Assembly (NCBI RefSeq): GCF_000003605.2
Contig: NW_003143840.1
Location: 2,249 to 29,950 of the forward strand
Length of the DNA: 27,702 nt
Origin: Saccoglossus kowalevskii
Lineage: Eukaryota; Hemichordata; Enteropneusta; Harrimaniidae
Direction: 5' to 3'
The position numbers were made by a program, and so were the translations under genes. The notes under the pieces were generated by a model that had not been told where the DNA came from, did no database searches, and worked only from the letters and a program-made list of their open reading frames with translations. This document shows positions 1 through 10,783 of the stretch, one piece after another (position 1 is the stretch's first letter; every line of letters starts with the position of its first letter).

Positions 1-395
1 GTGTAATATATATATATTGGTTGAGACATGCACAATAACACACTTTCTGTCTAAAGTATATATATATTGGGTGAGACATGCACAATAACACACTCTCTGT
101 ATAAAGTATATATATATATATATAGGGTGAGACATGCACAATAACACACTTTCTGTCTAAAGTATATATATATATATATATATATTGGGTGAGACATGCA
201 CAGTAACACACTTTCTGTCTAAAGTATATTTATTGGGTGAGACATGCACAATAACACACTTTCTGTCTAAAGTATATATATATTGGGTAAGACATGCACA
301 GTAACACACTCTTTGTGTAAAGTATATATATTGGGTGAGACATAGACAATAACGCACTCTCTGTGTAAAGTATATATTGGGTGAGATATGCACAT
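1..395. repeat. Minisatellite, about 46-62 bp unit with variable TA tracts
   Basis: About eight tandem units share a core reading TTGGGTGAGACATGCACA, then ATAACACACT, then TTCTGTCTAAAG, followed by a TA tract. The unit starts (TTGG) lie near 18, 67, 185, 233, 283, 330 and 376, and one unit near 124 has lost the TTGG. Unit length differs mainly because the TA run differs. The array runs off the left edge, so its full length is unknown. The minus strand reads open through several units (157-462), but that reading is a product of the repeat and is not a gene. Confidence 0.93.
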
Positions 396-1651
396 ATATA
401 TGCGTACTATGCTTTTCTAAATGCATAGTTGTGTACTCAAATAACTGCTCATTTGTAACCAAATGAATGCAGCTGGGTTTAATTTGGTGATCATAATTTT
501 GCGAAATTATTGGAACGCGAATTGTCTTTGGCCAAGAATTTAACGAGATTATTCAATCATCGTTCTGTTGTGATTTGTTTTTTTTGACTGGGCTACCAGG
601 GAATATTCTACTCGGCTGTACATGGGTCTATTCTGGATGTTGATAACGTTTGTTAATATCTAAATAAGATACTTACAATTTTGTTGCGAAAACAGATGTC
701 CTGGGTAAAGAAAATACAATTATACCATTTAATGTAACAGAATTGAGAAAAAAATTATTGAGAATAAAATATTTTCCAAATTTCTCTTTCTCATCCTTCC
801 TCGATAAATATAACCGATGTGTGAGATTGTAACTAGTAGAGTCAGTTATTGTTTCACTTGGCGAGATGGAGTGAGCTAAACCAGTAAACGACTGTTTCCG
901 TGATGCACGGTCTAACGCAATTCATTTTCTTGTTTTTTTCCCTTAAATATAAAGGAATAATAACAACTGTGCTTGTCTTATTTTGGGATTGGCGCGGTCA
1001 ATATACACGCAACGCACAGTCAGGTATATGCACCGCTCAACTCTCCATAGATTTAACTAATGTGGCTATTCAATGAAGGATGTGAGTCAATTTGTTCTGT
1101 ATTTGTTTTGTCCTTAAGTGTAATTTACAATGTTTAGTGTTAGTAACACTCATAGTAATATACTCGACACACTATGTATTATTAATACCAACTCAGGAAG
1201 ACATAGAAGTCTCTAAGCTGATTGCAGTAGATGACAAATATTATCTTGACTTCTTTTCGAATTAGTTTTCTGTGAGTAATGAACATCAGGGACCACAACA
1301 ACAGACTAATATTTTGATTTACTCTCTATCCATTGACGGGAGATGATCCTATCAGAAGTTTCACAACATGATTTGTCGAGTGTTCCTGTAGATTCTCATT
1401 AAGAAGCACACAACTTGTTTTTATTAGATTTTATATTGTCGGCAACTTCACTGCAGCTGCGCTTCTTGTAAATCTCGGAAAGTAAAATTAACATCATAGG
1501 CATACACCCGCCACAAGCTTGTAACATAACATAAAATGTTTAATATATTCTGGAAATGGGCAATCATGATAAATGTGTTGATAGCAGCGACCAGGTTGTG
1601 AAAGTAATCTCCGCCTGCCACCATTCCTATTCAGCCAAACACTATATATTC
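396..1651. other. AT-rich non-coding stretch
   Basis: I see no supported gene, RNA or clear repeat here. Reading frames are short and resemble no family I know. Confidence 0.6.
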
Positions 1652-1726
1652 TAATGAAGGTTTCTGCCAGCCAGTCAGTTACAGTGCACCTAAATGAAGG
1701 TATCAGGCAGTCAGTCATAGTGCGCT
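1652..1726. repeat. Imperfect two-copy tandem repeat, about 37 bp
   Basis: Two adjacent segments, 1652-1690 and 1691-1726, share the order TAA(A)TGAAGGT, then a CAG-CAG-TCAGT block, then ACAGTGCAC or ATAGTGCGC. A third, weaker echo may follow to about 1770. No coding or regulatory meaning is evident. Confidence 0.5.
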
Positions 1727-4700
1727 GGATTGAATGTATCCGACATCAAAACCAGCCAGTTGTCATGGTTCACAGGAATAGGGTTATCAAACATATACCC
1801 CTTAGTTGCAGTTAAGATTTGCTAATATTATTATAGATCATTACCATGACAGCCAATCAGGAAGACATATTTCAACATATACCACTTGGGACCTTTCGTC
1901 CGGGATTTACTTAGCTGGTCTGGACATGATCAGCAGCAATATTAATATGACGTCTGTCTTCACTATTTAACTATCTAACTTGTGTTATAGTTTGCCTGTA
2001 CGCCCGGACTGTGTGTTTTGAGACATACATTCTGCATTTGCACAATTCGCCGCTATAAACCGTCAGTGAAGTTCTGATTCTGTCGATGTGCTCGCGTTTG
2101 TCAGTAGTTTGTGTGTTTTGGCATATTCGAATATATATATCGAGTATATTCGAATATTAAGTATGGCGTATTTGGACCAAATAAAAGTGAATCACTGTTC
2201 GTGAACACATTTAACTAATATATTTGTGTGCAAGCTGAGATTCCTTCAGGTAGCTGAATCCAACTCTGTTTGGGCGAACACGTGTATAATGGCAAACAAC
2301 GTCACGTAAAGATGCAGCAGGACAACGAACGACCACATGTCGCCATGGACTAGCTCTCTACTACACATAAAAACGTTTGCATCCAGGTTTTAGTGCTTCC
2401 AGGGCTGGTCACATTAACCTATCCCACACAGGACGTGCGTGCGACAATCCACTGTCATCGGAACAAATCTTACTAGTTGGAATGCCATCTTTCAGACAAT
2501 CTTTGCCACTCTAGTGACATCTGTGAGCCAAGCGTGCATTGATTGGTGCAAACCACAGATATACGCATTACTATATAAGTGTGGACTGTGATTGACCCGC
2601 ACCATCTTGCAAGCATTTCGTGACGAACTGACTAACAACGTCAATAGTTTTTCTTGTCATTTTTTATTAGCTGTTATTTAATGGTTTGGTCTAAATAATT
2701 CTGGGTTTACTTGTAGTTTTATTATTTTCAGCAATGTGTATTTTTTGCCATTAGTATATTAATCTGAAAAATTGCTCAGGTCATTGACCCGATGGTTGCA
2801 ATATCAACTTATGCTTGACGAATTTAAGAAAGTTCAATTCTGAAAATTAATTTTGGCTAAAACCTTTCCAGATAACGTTTGCCACATTTCAATTTTTATT
2901 TTACTTTGAAAAATATTTCATTTATAGTACAAAAAATAGTAAATATCTTCGTATATATCAAATGAAACACATTTTGTCTTTTTTGTTGTTTTTTCGAAGA
3001 TTGAATGTAACTAGAATTGATGCCAATAGTATTATTTTCGATTACAGTAATGTGACGAGTCGGTTATTCAAGTGTTTCTTTAGATTGTTATATCACGATT
3101 GTCTTATTTCACCCTTTGAAATATTGATGAAGCTGGCAGCGTATTTTATTTATTGTCTGGTAGTTAATTAAATCCTCTCGAGCTATATTTACTACTTAGT
3201 ATTCTTGCTTTGTAGTTGAACCTTAGTCTGAATCACAGCCTGGGTATATGAATAAAAGCGGCAACTTTCATTTGGTCAGCAGTATGCTTGTAATTATGTT
3301 TAACTGATGGTTGTGTACAGTGCACTGTAACATCACAGTCATCAAACATATAGCCCGCTTTAGTTGCATAAAAGACTTGATAGTAGACAATGTTTCCACC
3401 ATACTGTACATATTTCATATGAATAAACTCATTTTTGCAAACAATACGTTTCTGAGTTGTTTCTTTCTTACGAAGTACATACAACAGATGTAGTCAAATT
3501 TTTCTACTTGTCTATTTTCCCGGTGCATCCGATCCTAGATGAAAGCGGGCAACATACGTATTCAGTGAAATGATATCGTTGCTTCTGTGAGTATTGAATA
3601 TAGAACAATAAATAAGGTATATGCTAATTTAATAATTTGTCGTATTACGTGAATTACAAAGCTCAAAATACTCGGTTATCTACATTCAGGAACATAACCT
3701 TATGGTGAATATTTGTAAGTATTATATATCACTAATAACCAATCAGATTCGCGAATTTGGCGGTCAATATATTCGAGTATTGACTTTTCAGCGGCCAAAG
3801 ACGTAATATACGGCTTCTGCGCTTGCACAGACTTTACATCGATCTAAGAAATGCTGTTGAAGTTTGTCGGCGTTTTATCGGCATTTACCTGTAATTTATG
3901 AGCAACTATAACATTATCGGCTCAACAAAATGTATTTGTATTACTTGGGCCTAGTTATGTTCTATGTGAATACTTGTAACCAAGAGATAACCATCGAACA
4001 ACACGATTATATCAGTGGGCCCGGCCATCGCCACCGTGACTCTCTGTACTTGAATAGCGGTTATTATTTGATGACTTGGTGATTTGTTAATGTCGTATAC
4101 CGACATTTAGTGTGTCTATTTATTTCATCAATGTAATTTTATTATTCGTTGTGTATTGTACATACATGTGAGTTTTATTAAATTGTTCATTTAACCGGAA
4201 TTATGTTGTCAGATATAAATATGCTTCTGAAATATCAGACAGTCGTATGTAGCTAGTTATACCTAAAGAAATATTAAATCTTAAATGAAAGAATTATAAA
4301 TATATACGATGTGTGATAAAATAGCTACACTTATAAATGGAACACATTCTGAATGTTGCCATTGGAAACTTGGACAGGAAACATTTTGCGATACAACATT
4401 TCACAATTTTTTTTCTTTTATTCGGTGTAATAGTACAAATATTGATCCCTATCTCGGTCGATACACATATTTGTTGTTGGCCGATACGAAGTCCTTGGTC
4501 GGAGTCAACAATTCTAAAATGTTAGGTAATTGAATCAACATAACAAAGACATGTTTTAAACTATGTCGCCCGCAACTGAAGAAGTCATACATTGTTTGCT
4601 ATGTGAATCATAACGTTTGTAAACATTTTCATAAGAAAATTATTCTCGGTGTATGAAAATTACATTGACATACAAGAAAACACAACAAATATACATAGCT

Positions 4701-5109
4701 ATAAGAAAATGTAACTAACTAAATTTTCATAGAAACATTAAAAAAATATTTGAAAGATTTACTCTCCTTAATTGACCTGGCATAGAACACCAGAGTGAAT
4801 TCACACCACAATGAAAATTATGTGAAATATATTCTAGTCTTCGGGATTTCTTTACGAAAGTGAGGAAAACAATCTGGTTGTATGGTTATGGATTTTATTC
4901 ATTGTAATAAGAGATGTATTTTGAGTAATCAGTGGCAATAACATTGTTATTTTATACATCAGCACCGCATTATGCTGTTTTCTATGAATCTGAAAAGACA
5001 GCCAGTGTAATTATTTGAATATATCTTTCCGGGGTGTCATTTTGTTAGGCAGAATAAAACCAGTAAACGTGGTCACTAAACAATAAATTGGTACACAGTA
5101 CCTAACTTG
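1727..5109. other. AT-rich non-coding stretch
   Basis: No gene can be supported here. Frames such as 2962-3171 and 4309-4533 give low-complexity, AT-driven peptides with no recognisable motif. A short double palindrome lies at 2123-2159. Part of the right end may be decayed 3' sequence of the retrotransposon that begins at about 5110, but I cannot trace it by eye. Confidence 0.55.
2123..2159. repeat. Paired ATATTCGAATAT palindromes
   Basis: The 12-bp perfect palindrome ATATTCGAATAT occurs at 2123-2134 and again at about 2146-2157, separated by a TA-rich spacer with CGAG. The whole segment could extrude as a hairpin. It may be chance in AT-rich DNA. Confidence 0.6.
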
Positions 5110-5295
5110 GCTCATATTACTAATACTGATGATGAAAATCTATTCCACCTAAATACTTCTGGTCTTGTTGAAAAGACTAATTTGTCTACCTCCTATTTCT
5201 AATTCGACTTTATCAAACTTTACATACTTTTGTTTAGAACCAATAGTCATCAACTCATTAGTAGTGAAATGTGATGACTATAATATAGTGTAGTG
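5110..5295 (-). pseudogene. Non-LTR retrotransposon reverse transcriptase, third fragment
   Basis: On the minus strand, 5272 down to about 5148 reads ELMTIGSKQKYVKF, then DKVELEIGGRQISL, then NKT. After a one-base shift it reads KYLGG-ID. This is the conserved block that follows the catalytic YADD box in jockey/CR1-like non-LTR reverse transcriptases (typically TELMTIGS...KYLGV.ID..L.W). It has in-frame stops near its upstream end and after NKT, so it is dead. It continues the same gene as the fragments at 10455-10654 and 14226-14310. TE1 separates it from the YADD part, and roughly 20 residues expected between the two appear to be missing or decayed. I lose the similarity below about 5110. 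Confidence 0.78.
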
Positions 5296-5431
5296 CGTAG
5301 GATTTGTGTGCTAAAATTGATTTTTTTGTTTAATTGATTTGTCCTGGGGTAAATTATTGAAAAAAAATAGAATTCCAATTTTGTAACACCTTGACCCCCT
5401 CCATGGCGGAACTTTCAATTGCGGACCTTTG
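5296..5431 (+). repeat. TE1 left terminal inverted repeat
   Basis: The outer 32 bases match the reverse complement of 10423-10454 exactly. The rest matches with small gaps: a T-run, then GGGTAAATTAT, then TTGACCCC, GGCGG and CAATTG. The terminus is taken as CGTAGG because similarity between the two ends stops there. Confidence 0.85.
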
Positions 5432-6173
5432 TCACAGTGTAATGCCTGCTTATTGCAATTGAGAGGGCCACCCACAGAACTCACACTACACAGGGGGTTC
5501 TTTCACTGCCAGTATGGGGTAGACAAGACAATAGTATTGGAAATGAAATGCACATACACCAAAATATCAAGTTAAAGCTCCTGGCTTTAATACCTCTCAA
5601 AATAATTACAAGAAATAAAGCACAGAAAAATACAATGAATAAAGTCACTAAAATAGGGGATTGCTTAGGGAAGTGTGCATTGGTGATAACTCACAGTTCC
5701 AGGATTTATTATTGGACGACAGTCAATGGCTTCTGCAACACAACAACGGAGAAATACAGGAGTCTTGCTTGCAGAGGGACGCTGGTATTCTGGAGGGCAC
5801 CGCTGAAAGCAGAAGATCGCAGAGCAGTTCATACAAGTCTCACAGAATGATGGTTGTAGCCTGTAATATCGTATCGTAGCAGAACACACAGGAAAGCAAG
5901 TTAAAGTAACGAACACCAAGTTGAAATGATCGACACCAAGTTGAAATTCTCCTCCCAAAGTTGTAAACACCTTTTGTTATGCAAATTACAAGCACACCTG
6001 GTAGAACCCACTGTCCTTCCAGAGTTGAAACAAGTATGACCTGTCAATCACCTTTATGACAGTTATCCAGTTATGCACACCGTTCCTTCCCATGATTCCA
6101 TGCACACTTCCATTTGCAGGGTTTGAGGTATTATGACAAAAATATAAAATAGAGGATGCTGACTTTTTTGACT
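5430..6173. other. 744-bp segment between two copies of the TE1 subterminal repeat
   Basis: This segment separates the left TIR from a second copy of its inner 40 bp (6174-6213). It holds overlapping short frames on both strands (plus 5548-5850 and 5661-5879, minus 5665-5970) that I do not recognise. It may be a secondary insertion, a tandem duplication of the left end, or original 5' sequence of TE1 (non-coding leader or a first exon). No TIR of its own is visible. Confidence 0.5.
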
Positions 6174-6222
6174 CCTTGACCCCTCTATGGCGGAACTTTC
6201 AATTGCGGACCTTCTCGGCCTG
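6174..6222 (+). repeat. Second copy of the TE1 subterminal repeat
   Basis: The block CCTTGACCCC...ATGGCGGAAC...CAATTGCGGACCTT at 6174-6213 repeats 5389-5429 in direct orientation with only a few differences. Unlike 5389-5429, it continues into CTCGGCC. The reverse complement of the right TIR also has CTCGGCC, at about 10319-10327. So this copy, and not the outer one, pairs with the innermost part of the right TIR. Confidence 0.85.
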
Positions 6223-6767
6223 ACCCACACCTATTTTTCATTAACGATAAACCTATTAATTTGGGTTCCGTTCGTCCGTGGGTTCGTTTGTCCGTGTGTC
6301 AAACTTAGGTTATATATATATATATTATCATATATTTCTTTTGGAGATACTTGAACAACAATACCCGACTGGCTGCGTTTTTTTCATGCTATTTCCTCTG
6401 TAAGATATAGTCCAATTCAGTTCAAAGTTTCCACGAAGATACTAAACTGACAGTAACACAATCTATAATTTGTGTTAGTGTTAAAAAAAACATTGATCTG
6501 TCATTTCTACATGTCACTTGTACTGAACATTTACATCGACTACAGCTAATACTGAATGGAAACTATGCATTATCAATGCTTGTTATGAACTTTTGACGAT
6601 GCTGATTTCATTTTCCATTTATGACACTTTCACAATTGTTAAACACATCTGTCATGACATTTCAGTGATATGATCAACTTTTTTCTGTGATTCTGAACGC
6701 AAATATGTATGTTACCATAGCGATTGTCGAAAAAATATTGTGAACTAAACCATGATAGGAAGGTTGA

Positions 6768-9696
6768 GGGGCAAGTGAACCTTGTCTGATTTGTCTGTGT
6801 ATTCTATACGAGGACCTGGACATAAAACCTAAAAGAAAGAAAACCACATCAAGGGCAAAAGTATGTATGTTCTCATCCTGCAGCTTTTGCCCTAAAGATA
6901 CTTCAGAACCACTTCACCAAGTTGTGTCAGTCAAGATGGGTGAAAACTTTATAGAGATAAAGCAAAAAAAAACTAATGATGATTGTGTCAGGATTTGTGT
7001 GTCAGATTTAGAAGATGTTGGATATGACAGTGCCATTGAAAAGTTCTATCATAGAAAATGTTTACGATCTGCTCAAAGGACATTTGCTTCAACAGATAGA
7101 AGCAATGTCCAGCTCATTTATTCTTATTGTGACGAACATTTACTCTTCTATGTTAAAAATTGTTTTCGGCAGACTGTTGAGACTCCACTCTCAATCAGTC
7201 TGCCCCTTGCCATACATTCCAGAGTGCATGATAAGAATTTTGTCATTAACCTCTCAGAAGTCTGCATTGGCAGTGGCTACCACAGAATCATTGACCTTGA
7301 GAAATGCATGGAGCAAGGTGTCTTCAAAGAATGAAGAAGACTGGTGGGTTTTGTCTGCCTAATTTTGTCAAGCTAGGTATGGTTTCCTGTTGATAACATT
7401 GATCTCTTAGAAGACACACCAACAGGACAGAACACATTCCATGGTACAGTATTTGTGATTAACCAGCGAACAGAAGATAGAGAACCTATCAACCCACCAC
7501 TTGCCATCCCAGAGAAACTTGTCTCACCACTTAATTTTGAAGTACTTGCAAGAGCCAATCATTCAAACAAAGCCAATACGATTAAATCAAATCTTTTGAG
7601 GACTCTGAGCTGCGAGAGCGAAAGTCTTATCTTCGATCATTACACTCACATTTGGGCACTTGCTAACCGCAACATCACTGCAGACGACATGAACAGTGAA
7701 AACACAAATGAATGGTTAGGAGAACAGCAGGAGTCTGGCACATTATAAAACACCCATGATTTTATGATTGTATTCTTTCAGTGAAAGAACGAAACCACAA
7801 GGTTGTAAAACAAGCAAGGGAAGAAATTATGCCAACGTGGGCTACTACCAAATCTCTGCTGTTAACACATTGCTTTCAGAGTCAAGTCCGCACAAACTCT
7901 GAGGTGCTTGCTCTACTGTTTAAGACATCACCACAGTTTTTTCTGACTCAGAACATCTGTGCTTTTTATGTTGGTCCAGAGAAAAGAACCTTCATTAAAC
8001 TATATTTGGATCTTTACCAACATGCACTCAAAATTCAATAGTCAGTGGGTAACACCAACTGGATCCTCCGAGCAGATGTTCTTCATATTGCCTTTGCTAC
8101 TCTTCATGCTCTTGGTAAAACAATTGATGGAAGTTGACTTACACTTGTGCAACTCTTCGTGCTATCTATGGTGGCAAGGCATACACGCGAGATGTGGAGT
8201 ACCATATTATAACCAGTCTGGCAATCCCGCTATTTCCTCTTTAATTCCACTTGAAACTCTTTATATCCCATGTGCTGATTTTAAGAATGCACTCCATCAA
8301 CGTGTTGATGTGGTTGATATTTATCAAATGAAAAGCCTTCTCCTTCTTATCGCTCAAGTGACTGGGAAGATTACCTAGCTGCATAGATAATCTCATATTA
8401 TTAGTATTTTTTGGCACATGATCGATAAGTTATGCCTGCCTAATGCCATTCCATCTTGCCTTTGCCTTTACTAAACTGTTCACTGATTAGACTCGAACAA
8501 GAGATCAAGGAGTTGAAAAACCCGGGAAGGTGTAGTTGGGTCAACATGAAGCTGCTCTAGATAGACTTATAGATAGACCACACCTCATCTAGCACATGTA
8601 GTGAAAAAGTACTTCAGAAACCTTTCTTCAGAGTGAAGTGAGAACTACCAACTTTCTGGGGATATTGCTTCAAGGTGCTTTGAAAATGCTCTGAAAATCA
8701 GACACTCAATTGAAGTTCTGTACAGGCAATTCATTCATTTAGAATAACATCCATATTTGCTCAAGATTTGCTAGGATACTTCTCCAGTAACAATACAGTC
8801 AAGCTAGTTGTTGTGTATGAAACAAAGATTAAAGGTAAGATCTTTCAAAAAGACCATTCACATGAAGAGGCGGATACCCTGATTCCCCATCAAGTTCTGG
8901 TTTCAATAAGTTAGAGTGTTCAGCAATAAGTGTGTGTTTGGTCACCTGACACAGATGTCCTCATGCTTGATTTGGCCCTCGTGGTCTCGTCTGAAGTGTT
9001 TAACTGGTACAGGCATAAAGTACAGAGAAATTGATGTGGTGAAACGGATGTGAGTGATTGGACTTCATAAATGTCAAAGCCTCATTGGACTTCATAATTC
9101 CTCTGGAGCTGACTGGGGTGGAAAATTTGTAGGGATCTCCAAGACCTGGGTTGGTGCCTACTTAAAGCTTGATGAAGATGACCCTGCTGCCATCAGTTGT
9201 TTCTGGCACCTTGGTGAAATACTTATACCAACTGAATGGTGAACAGCCATGGCATACCAATAACAGATCATTAGCTTGGAACAGTCTGTTTGTAAAGTGT
9301 ACTGTACAACAGGTCCCACAGGTACTTTACAACAGGCTCTTTTGTTCAAAGAACTTGGAGAGAGATGTTACCTCCTACATGAGCTGCTTTATTACCCCAT
9401 GTCACACGTGCAAATTACATTGCCATGTGTGACAAATCATACACTAAAAACTGCCCAGTTCTTTCTTTCAAAATGGTTGGTGTTTGGAATAGGGCAGTTA
9501 TATTCCTGTGAGGTGTCTCAGCCTGCCTGCACCTCGAGGTATTTTTGAGCTTGCCAAATGTGGATGCTAGAAGAATGGTCTTTCTTGCACTCCTCTCTAC
9601 AAATGCTATGTCTGGAGCTGTGCAAATGTGGTCAGAAATGAAGTGCATGAGAATGAGAATAATCAGTATTTGATCATGACATATATACTGCTCTAA
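6768..9696 (+). pseudogene. Degenerate gene of a multicopy metazoan TE-associated protein (zinc-binding N-terminus, PIN/FEN-like motifs, Cys-rich tail)
   Basis: Several frames, read in order, give one long protein. The first is a basic lead (KPKRKKTTSRAK) with CSFC at about 6879-6890 and YHRKC at about 7047-7061, a CxxC...HxxC zinc-binding pattern. Then come CLPNFVKLG and VDNIDLLEDTPTGQNTFHGT (about 7389-7448), ATKSLLLTHCFQSQVRTNSE (about 7847-7900), GNTNWILRADVLHIAFATLH (about 8047), and VKLVVVYETKIKG (about 8800). HEEADTLIPHQVL (8861), WSPDTDVLM (8939), LIGLHNSSGADWGGKFVGIS (about 9082), VCKVYCTTGP (about 9290), and a tail with ELAKCGC and LSCTPLYKCY ending at a stop at 9694-9696 complete it. 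I recognise this order from uncharacterised proteins repeated many times in cnidarian, molluscan, crustacean and fish genomes. HEEADT, SPDTD and GAD resemble the acidic motifs of PIN/FEN nucleases (inference). At least eight stops or frame changes make it dead. The start is the first open codon after a stop at 6765-6767. The first ATG is at 6867, and an upstream exon is possible. Confidence 0.82.
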
Positions 9697-10318
9697 CATA
9701 ATTCATAATACCCTGTTCTAGAAAAAGCGTTATCTTTGTGTACCACCATATTGTGAATTTGGTCTATTCAATAAATGAGTAACTAGTCTATTCTGCAAAA
9801 AAATGTGTTTATCTATTTACTACCAAATTCATAGAAGAAGATATTTTGTGTCATCAGCGATAACCATATAAACATTATATAGTAACTGTATTTTCCATAA
9901 TATGATAATAACATTGACTTCAATTTTAAGTCAGTGATAGTCACTTGTAAGGTTTTATTATAATATGTCATATTTAGTTACTAATGGTACCAGTTTGAAA
10001 TTATAATATTGAAACAATATGTATGTTCATTCATGTAATTTATAATTTGACATTGTTTACTACTTAAGCCAGTGATGGCCACTTAAAAACTTTAGTTTGT
10101 TTCTGGTATATTATTTTGTACGTTTTACATCTTTAGTCAATAAAGTGTTGTTTAAATTGGAACTATCTGTGCATAAACATAAAAGTACGAGCCAAGTAAG
10201 GTAAATATAACTTTTGCTAATGTGCTAAATTCTGTGATTAGAACATCAGTTATAAATAGAAGGCAGGTGCTTCTGATCATGTTGAAAATATTATAAATTC
10301 ATTCGGCATCATCAAAAA
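9697..10318. other. TE1 AT-rich 3' region with a repeated 21-bp motif
   Basis: There is no coding signal. The motif TTAAGTCAGTGATAGTCACTT at 9926-9946 recurs as TTAAGCCAGTGATGGCCACTT at 10064-10084, in the same orientation. It may be a subterminal protein-binding or structural repeat of the transposon. Confidence 0.6.
9770..9775 (+). promoter_or_regulatory. Possible polyadenylation signal of the TE1 gene
   Basis: AATAAA lies 74 bp after the predicted stop of the TE1 pseudogene. A second AATAAA lies at 10139-10144. The position suits a 3' UTR, but the hexamer is common by chance in DNA this AT-rich. Confidence 0.35.
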
Positions 10319-10454
10319 AACCTGGCCGAGAAGGTGCACAATTAAAAGCACCGCCCTAGAGGGGTCAACATTTTAACCCCATAATTTTCCGATAATTTAC
10401 CCAAAATAAAGTCCAATAAAAAAAAAAAATCAATTTTAGCACACAAATCCTACG
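10319..10454 (-). repeat. TE1 right terminal inverted repeat
   Basis: This is the inverted copy of 5296-5431. It ends ...CAAATCCTACG at 10454. The innermost bases (CCTGGCCGAG...) also match the inner copy at 6214-6222. Confidence 0.85.
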
Positions 10455-10654
10455 GGAGCTGTTTTTTGACAATTGGAGATCGGATGGCGTTGCTGGGGCT
10501 AAGCCAATTGCAATATCATCTGCATATAAATTAAATATAAATTTTAGTAGATGTAATACTATCTGGCATGTCATTTACGTAAAGTAAAAATAATAGTGGA
10601 CCCATAAGCTATTTCACTTACATTTTCTAATAATGATTATTTACCACTTTGACA
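10455..10654 (-). pseudogene. Non-LTR retrotransposon reverse transcriptase, catalytic fragment
   Basis: On the minus strand, 10608 down to about 10560 reads LMGPLLFLLYVNDMPDSITS, the conserved stretch before the catalytic centre. After a short frameshift, 10526-10506 reads YADDIAI, which contains the YxDD catalytic box of reverse transcriptases. Upstream, the usual KCGVPQGS is reduced to a damaged remnant. The spacing and residues fit a jockey/CR1-like endonuclease-type retrotransposon pol gene. Stops and frameshifts make it a pseudogene. The fragment ends at 10455, where TE1 begins, and its 5' side ends at the TE2 target-site duplication (10655-10663). Confidence 0.86.
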
Positions 10655-10663
10655 GGCACGGCT
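10655..10663. repeat. TE2 target-site duplication, left copy
   Basis: GGCACGGCT lies directly before the element end CAATCTGATT. The identical 9 bases follow the other end at 14226-14234. Confidence 0.9.
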
Positions 10664-10783
10664 CAATCTGATTAAAATAAGATTCTAGTTTTTGTTTTTT
10701 TGTTTTTTTGTTTGTTAATATATATTTTTATATATATATATTTTAAATTTAATTGCTGGTATTTTTTTTCAAGTTTTGGTAAT
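10664..10783 (+). repeat. TE2 left terminal inverted repeat
   Basis: CAATCTGATTAAAATAAGAT, then a T/TG-rich run, then GTTAATATA and TTGCTGGTATTTTTTT...AGTTTTGGTAAT match the reverse complement of 14086-14225 in the same order. The left copy is shorter because its T-rich and TA-rich parts differ in length. Confidence 0.88.

Larger units (their letters stand above)
5296..10454 (+). mobile_element. TE1: DNA transposon with long TIRs carrying a nuclease-like protein pseudogene
   Basis: The left end (from 5296) and the reverse complement of the right end (from 10454) are identical for the first 32 bases, beginning CGTAGGATTTGTGTGC. They remain alignable for about 135 bp, including a shared block near TTGACCCC..C..GGCGG...TTTCAATTG. 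The 5,159-bp body contains one long plus-strand pseudogene (6768-9696). The element splits a minus-strand reverse-transcriptase gene, with YADD on its right and TIGSKQK on its left. I find no clear target-site duplication at CGTAGG...CCTACG. Both flanks look degraded, or host sequence was lost. The superfamily is undetermined. The encoded nuclease-like motifs make Academ-type elements one candidate, but their expected 3-4 bp duplications are not visible here. Confidence 0.8.

Noticed and set aside
157-462. 101-residue minus-strand reading frame
   Set aside because: It is the translation of the tandem repeat, with a repeated YTLDRKCV-HVSPN pattern, and has no independent coding sign.
2571-2610. 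TATATAAG followed by a possible transcription start
   Set aside because: TATA-like strings are frequent in this AT-rich DNA, and no reading frame or transcript structure follows.
5548-5970. Overlapping frames of about 70-100 residues on both strands
   Set aside because: Three mutually overlapping frames, none matching a family I know. At most they are a decayed first exon of TE1, so they are described only as part of the 744-bp segment.
7741-7782. Pyrimidine-rich ATTGTATTCTTTCAG as a 3' splice site in the TE1 gene
   Set aside because: No matching donor is apparent and the gene is already frame-broken here. An intron remains possible but unsupported.
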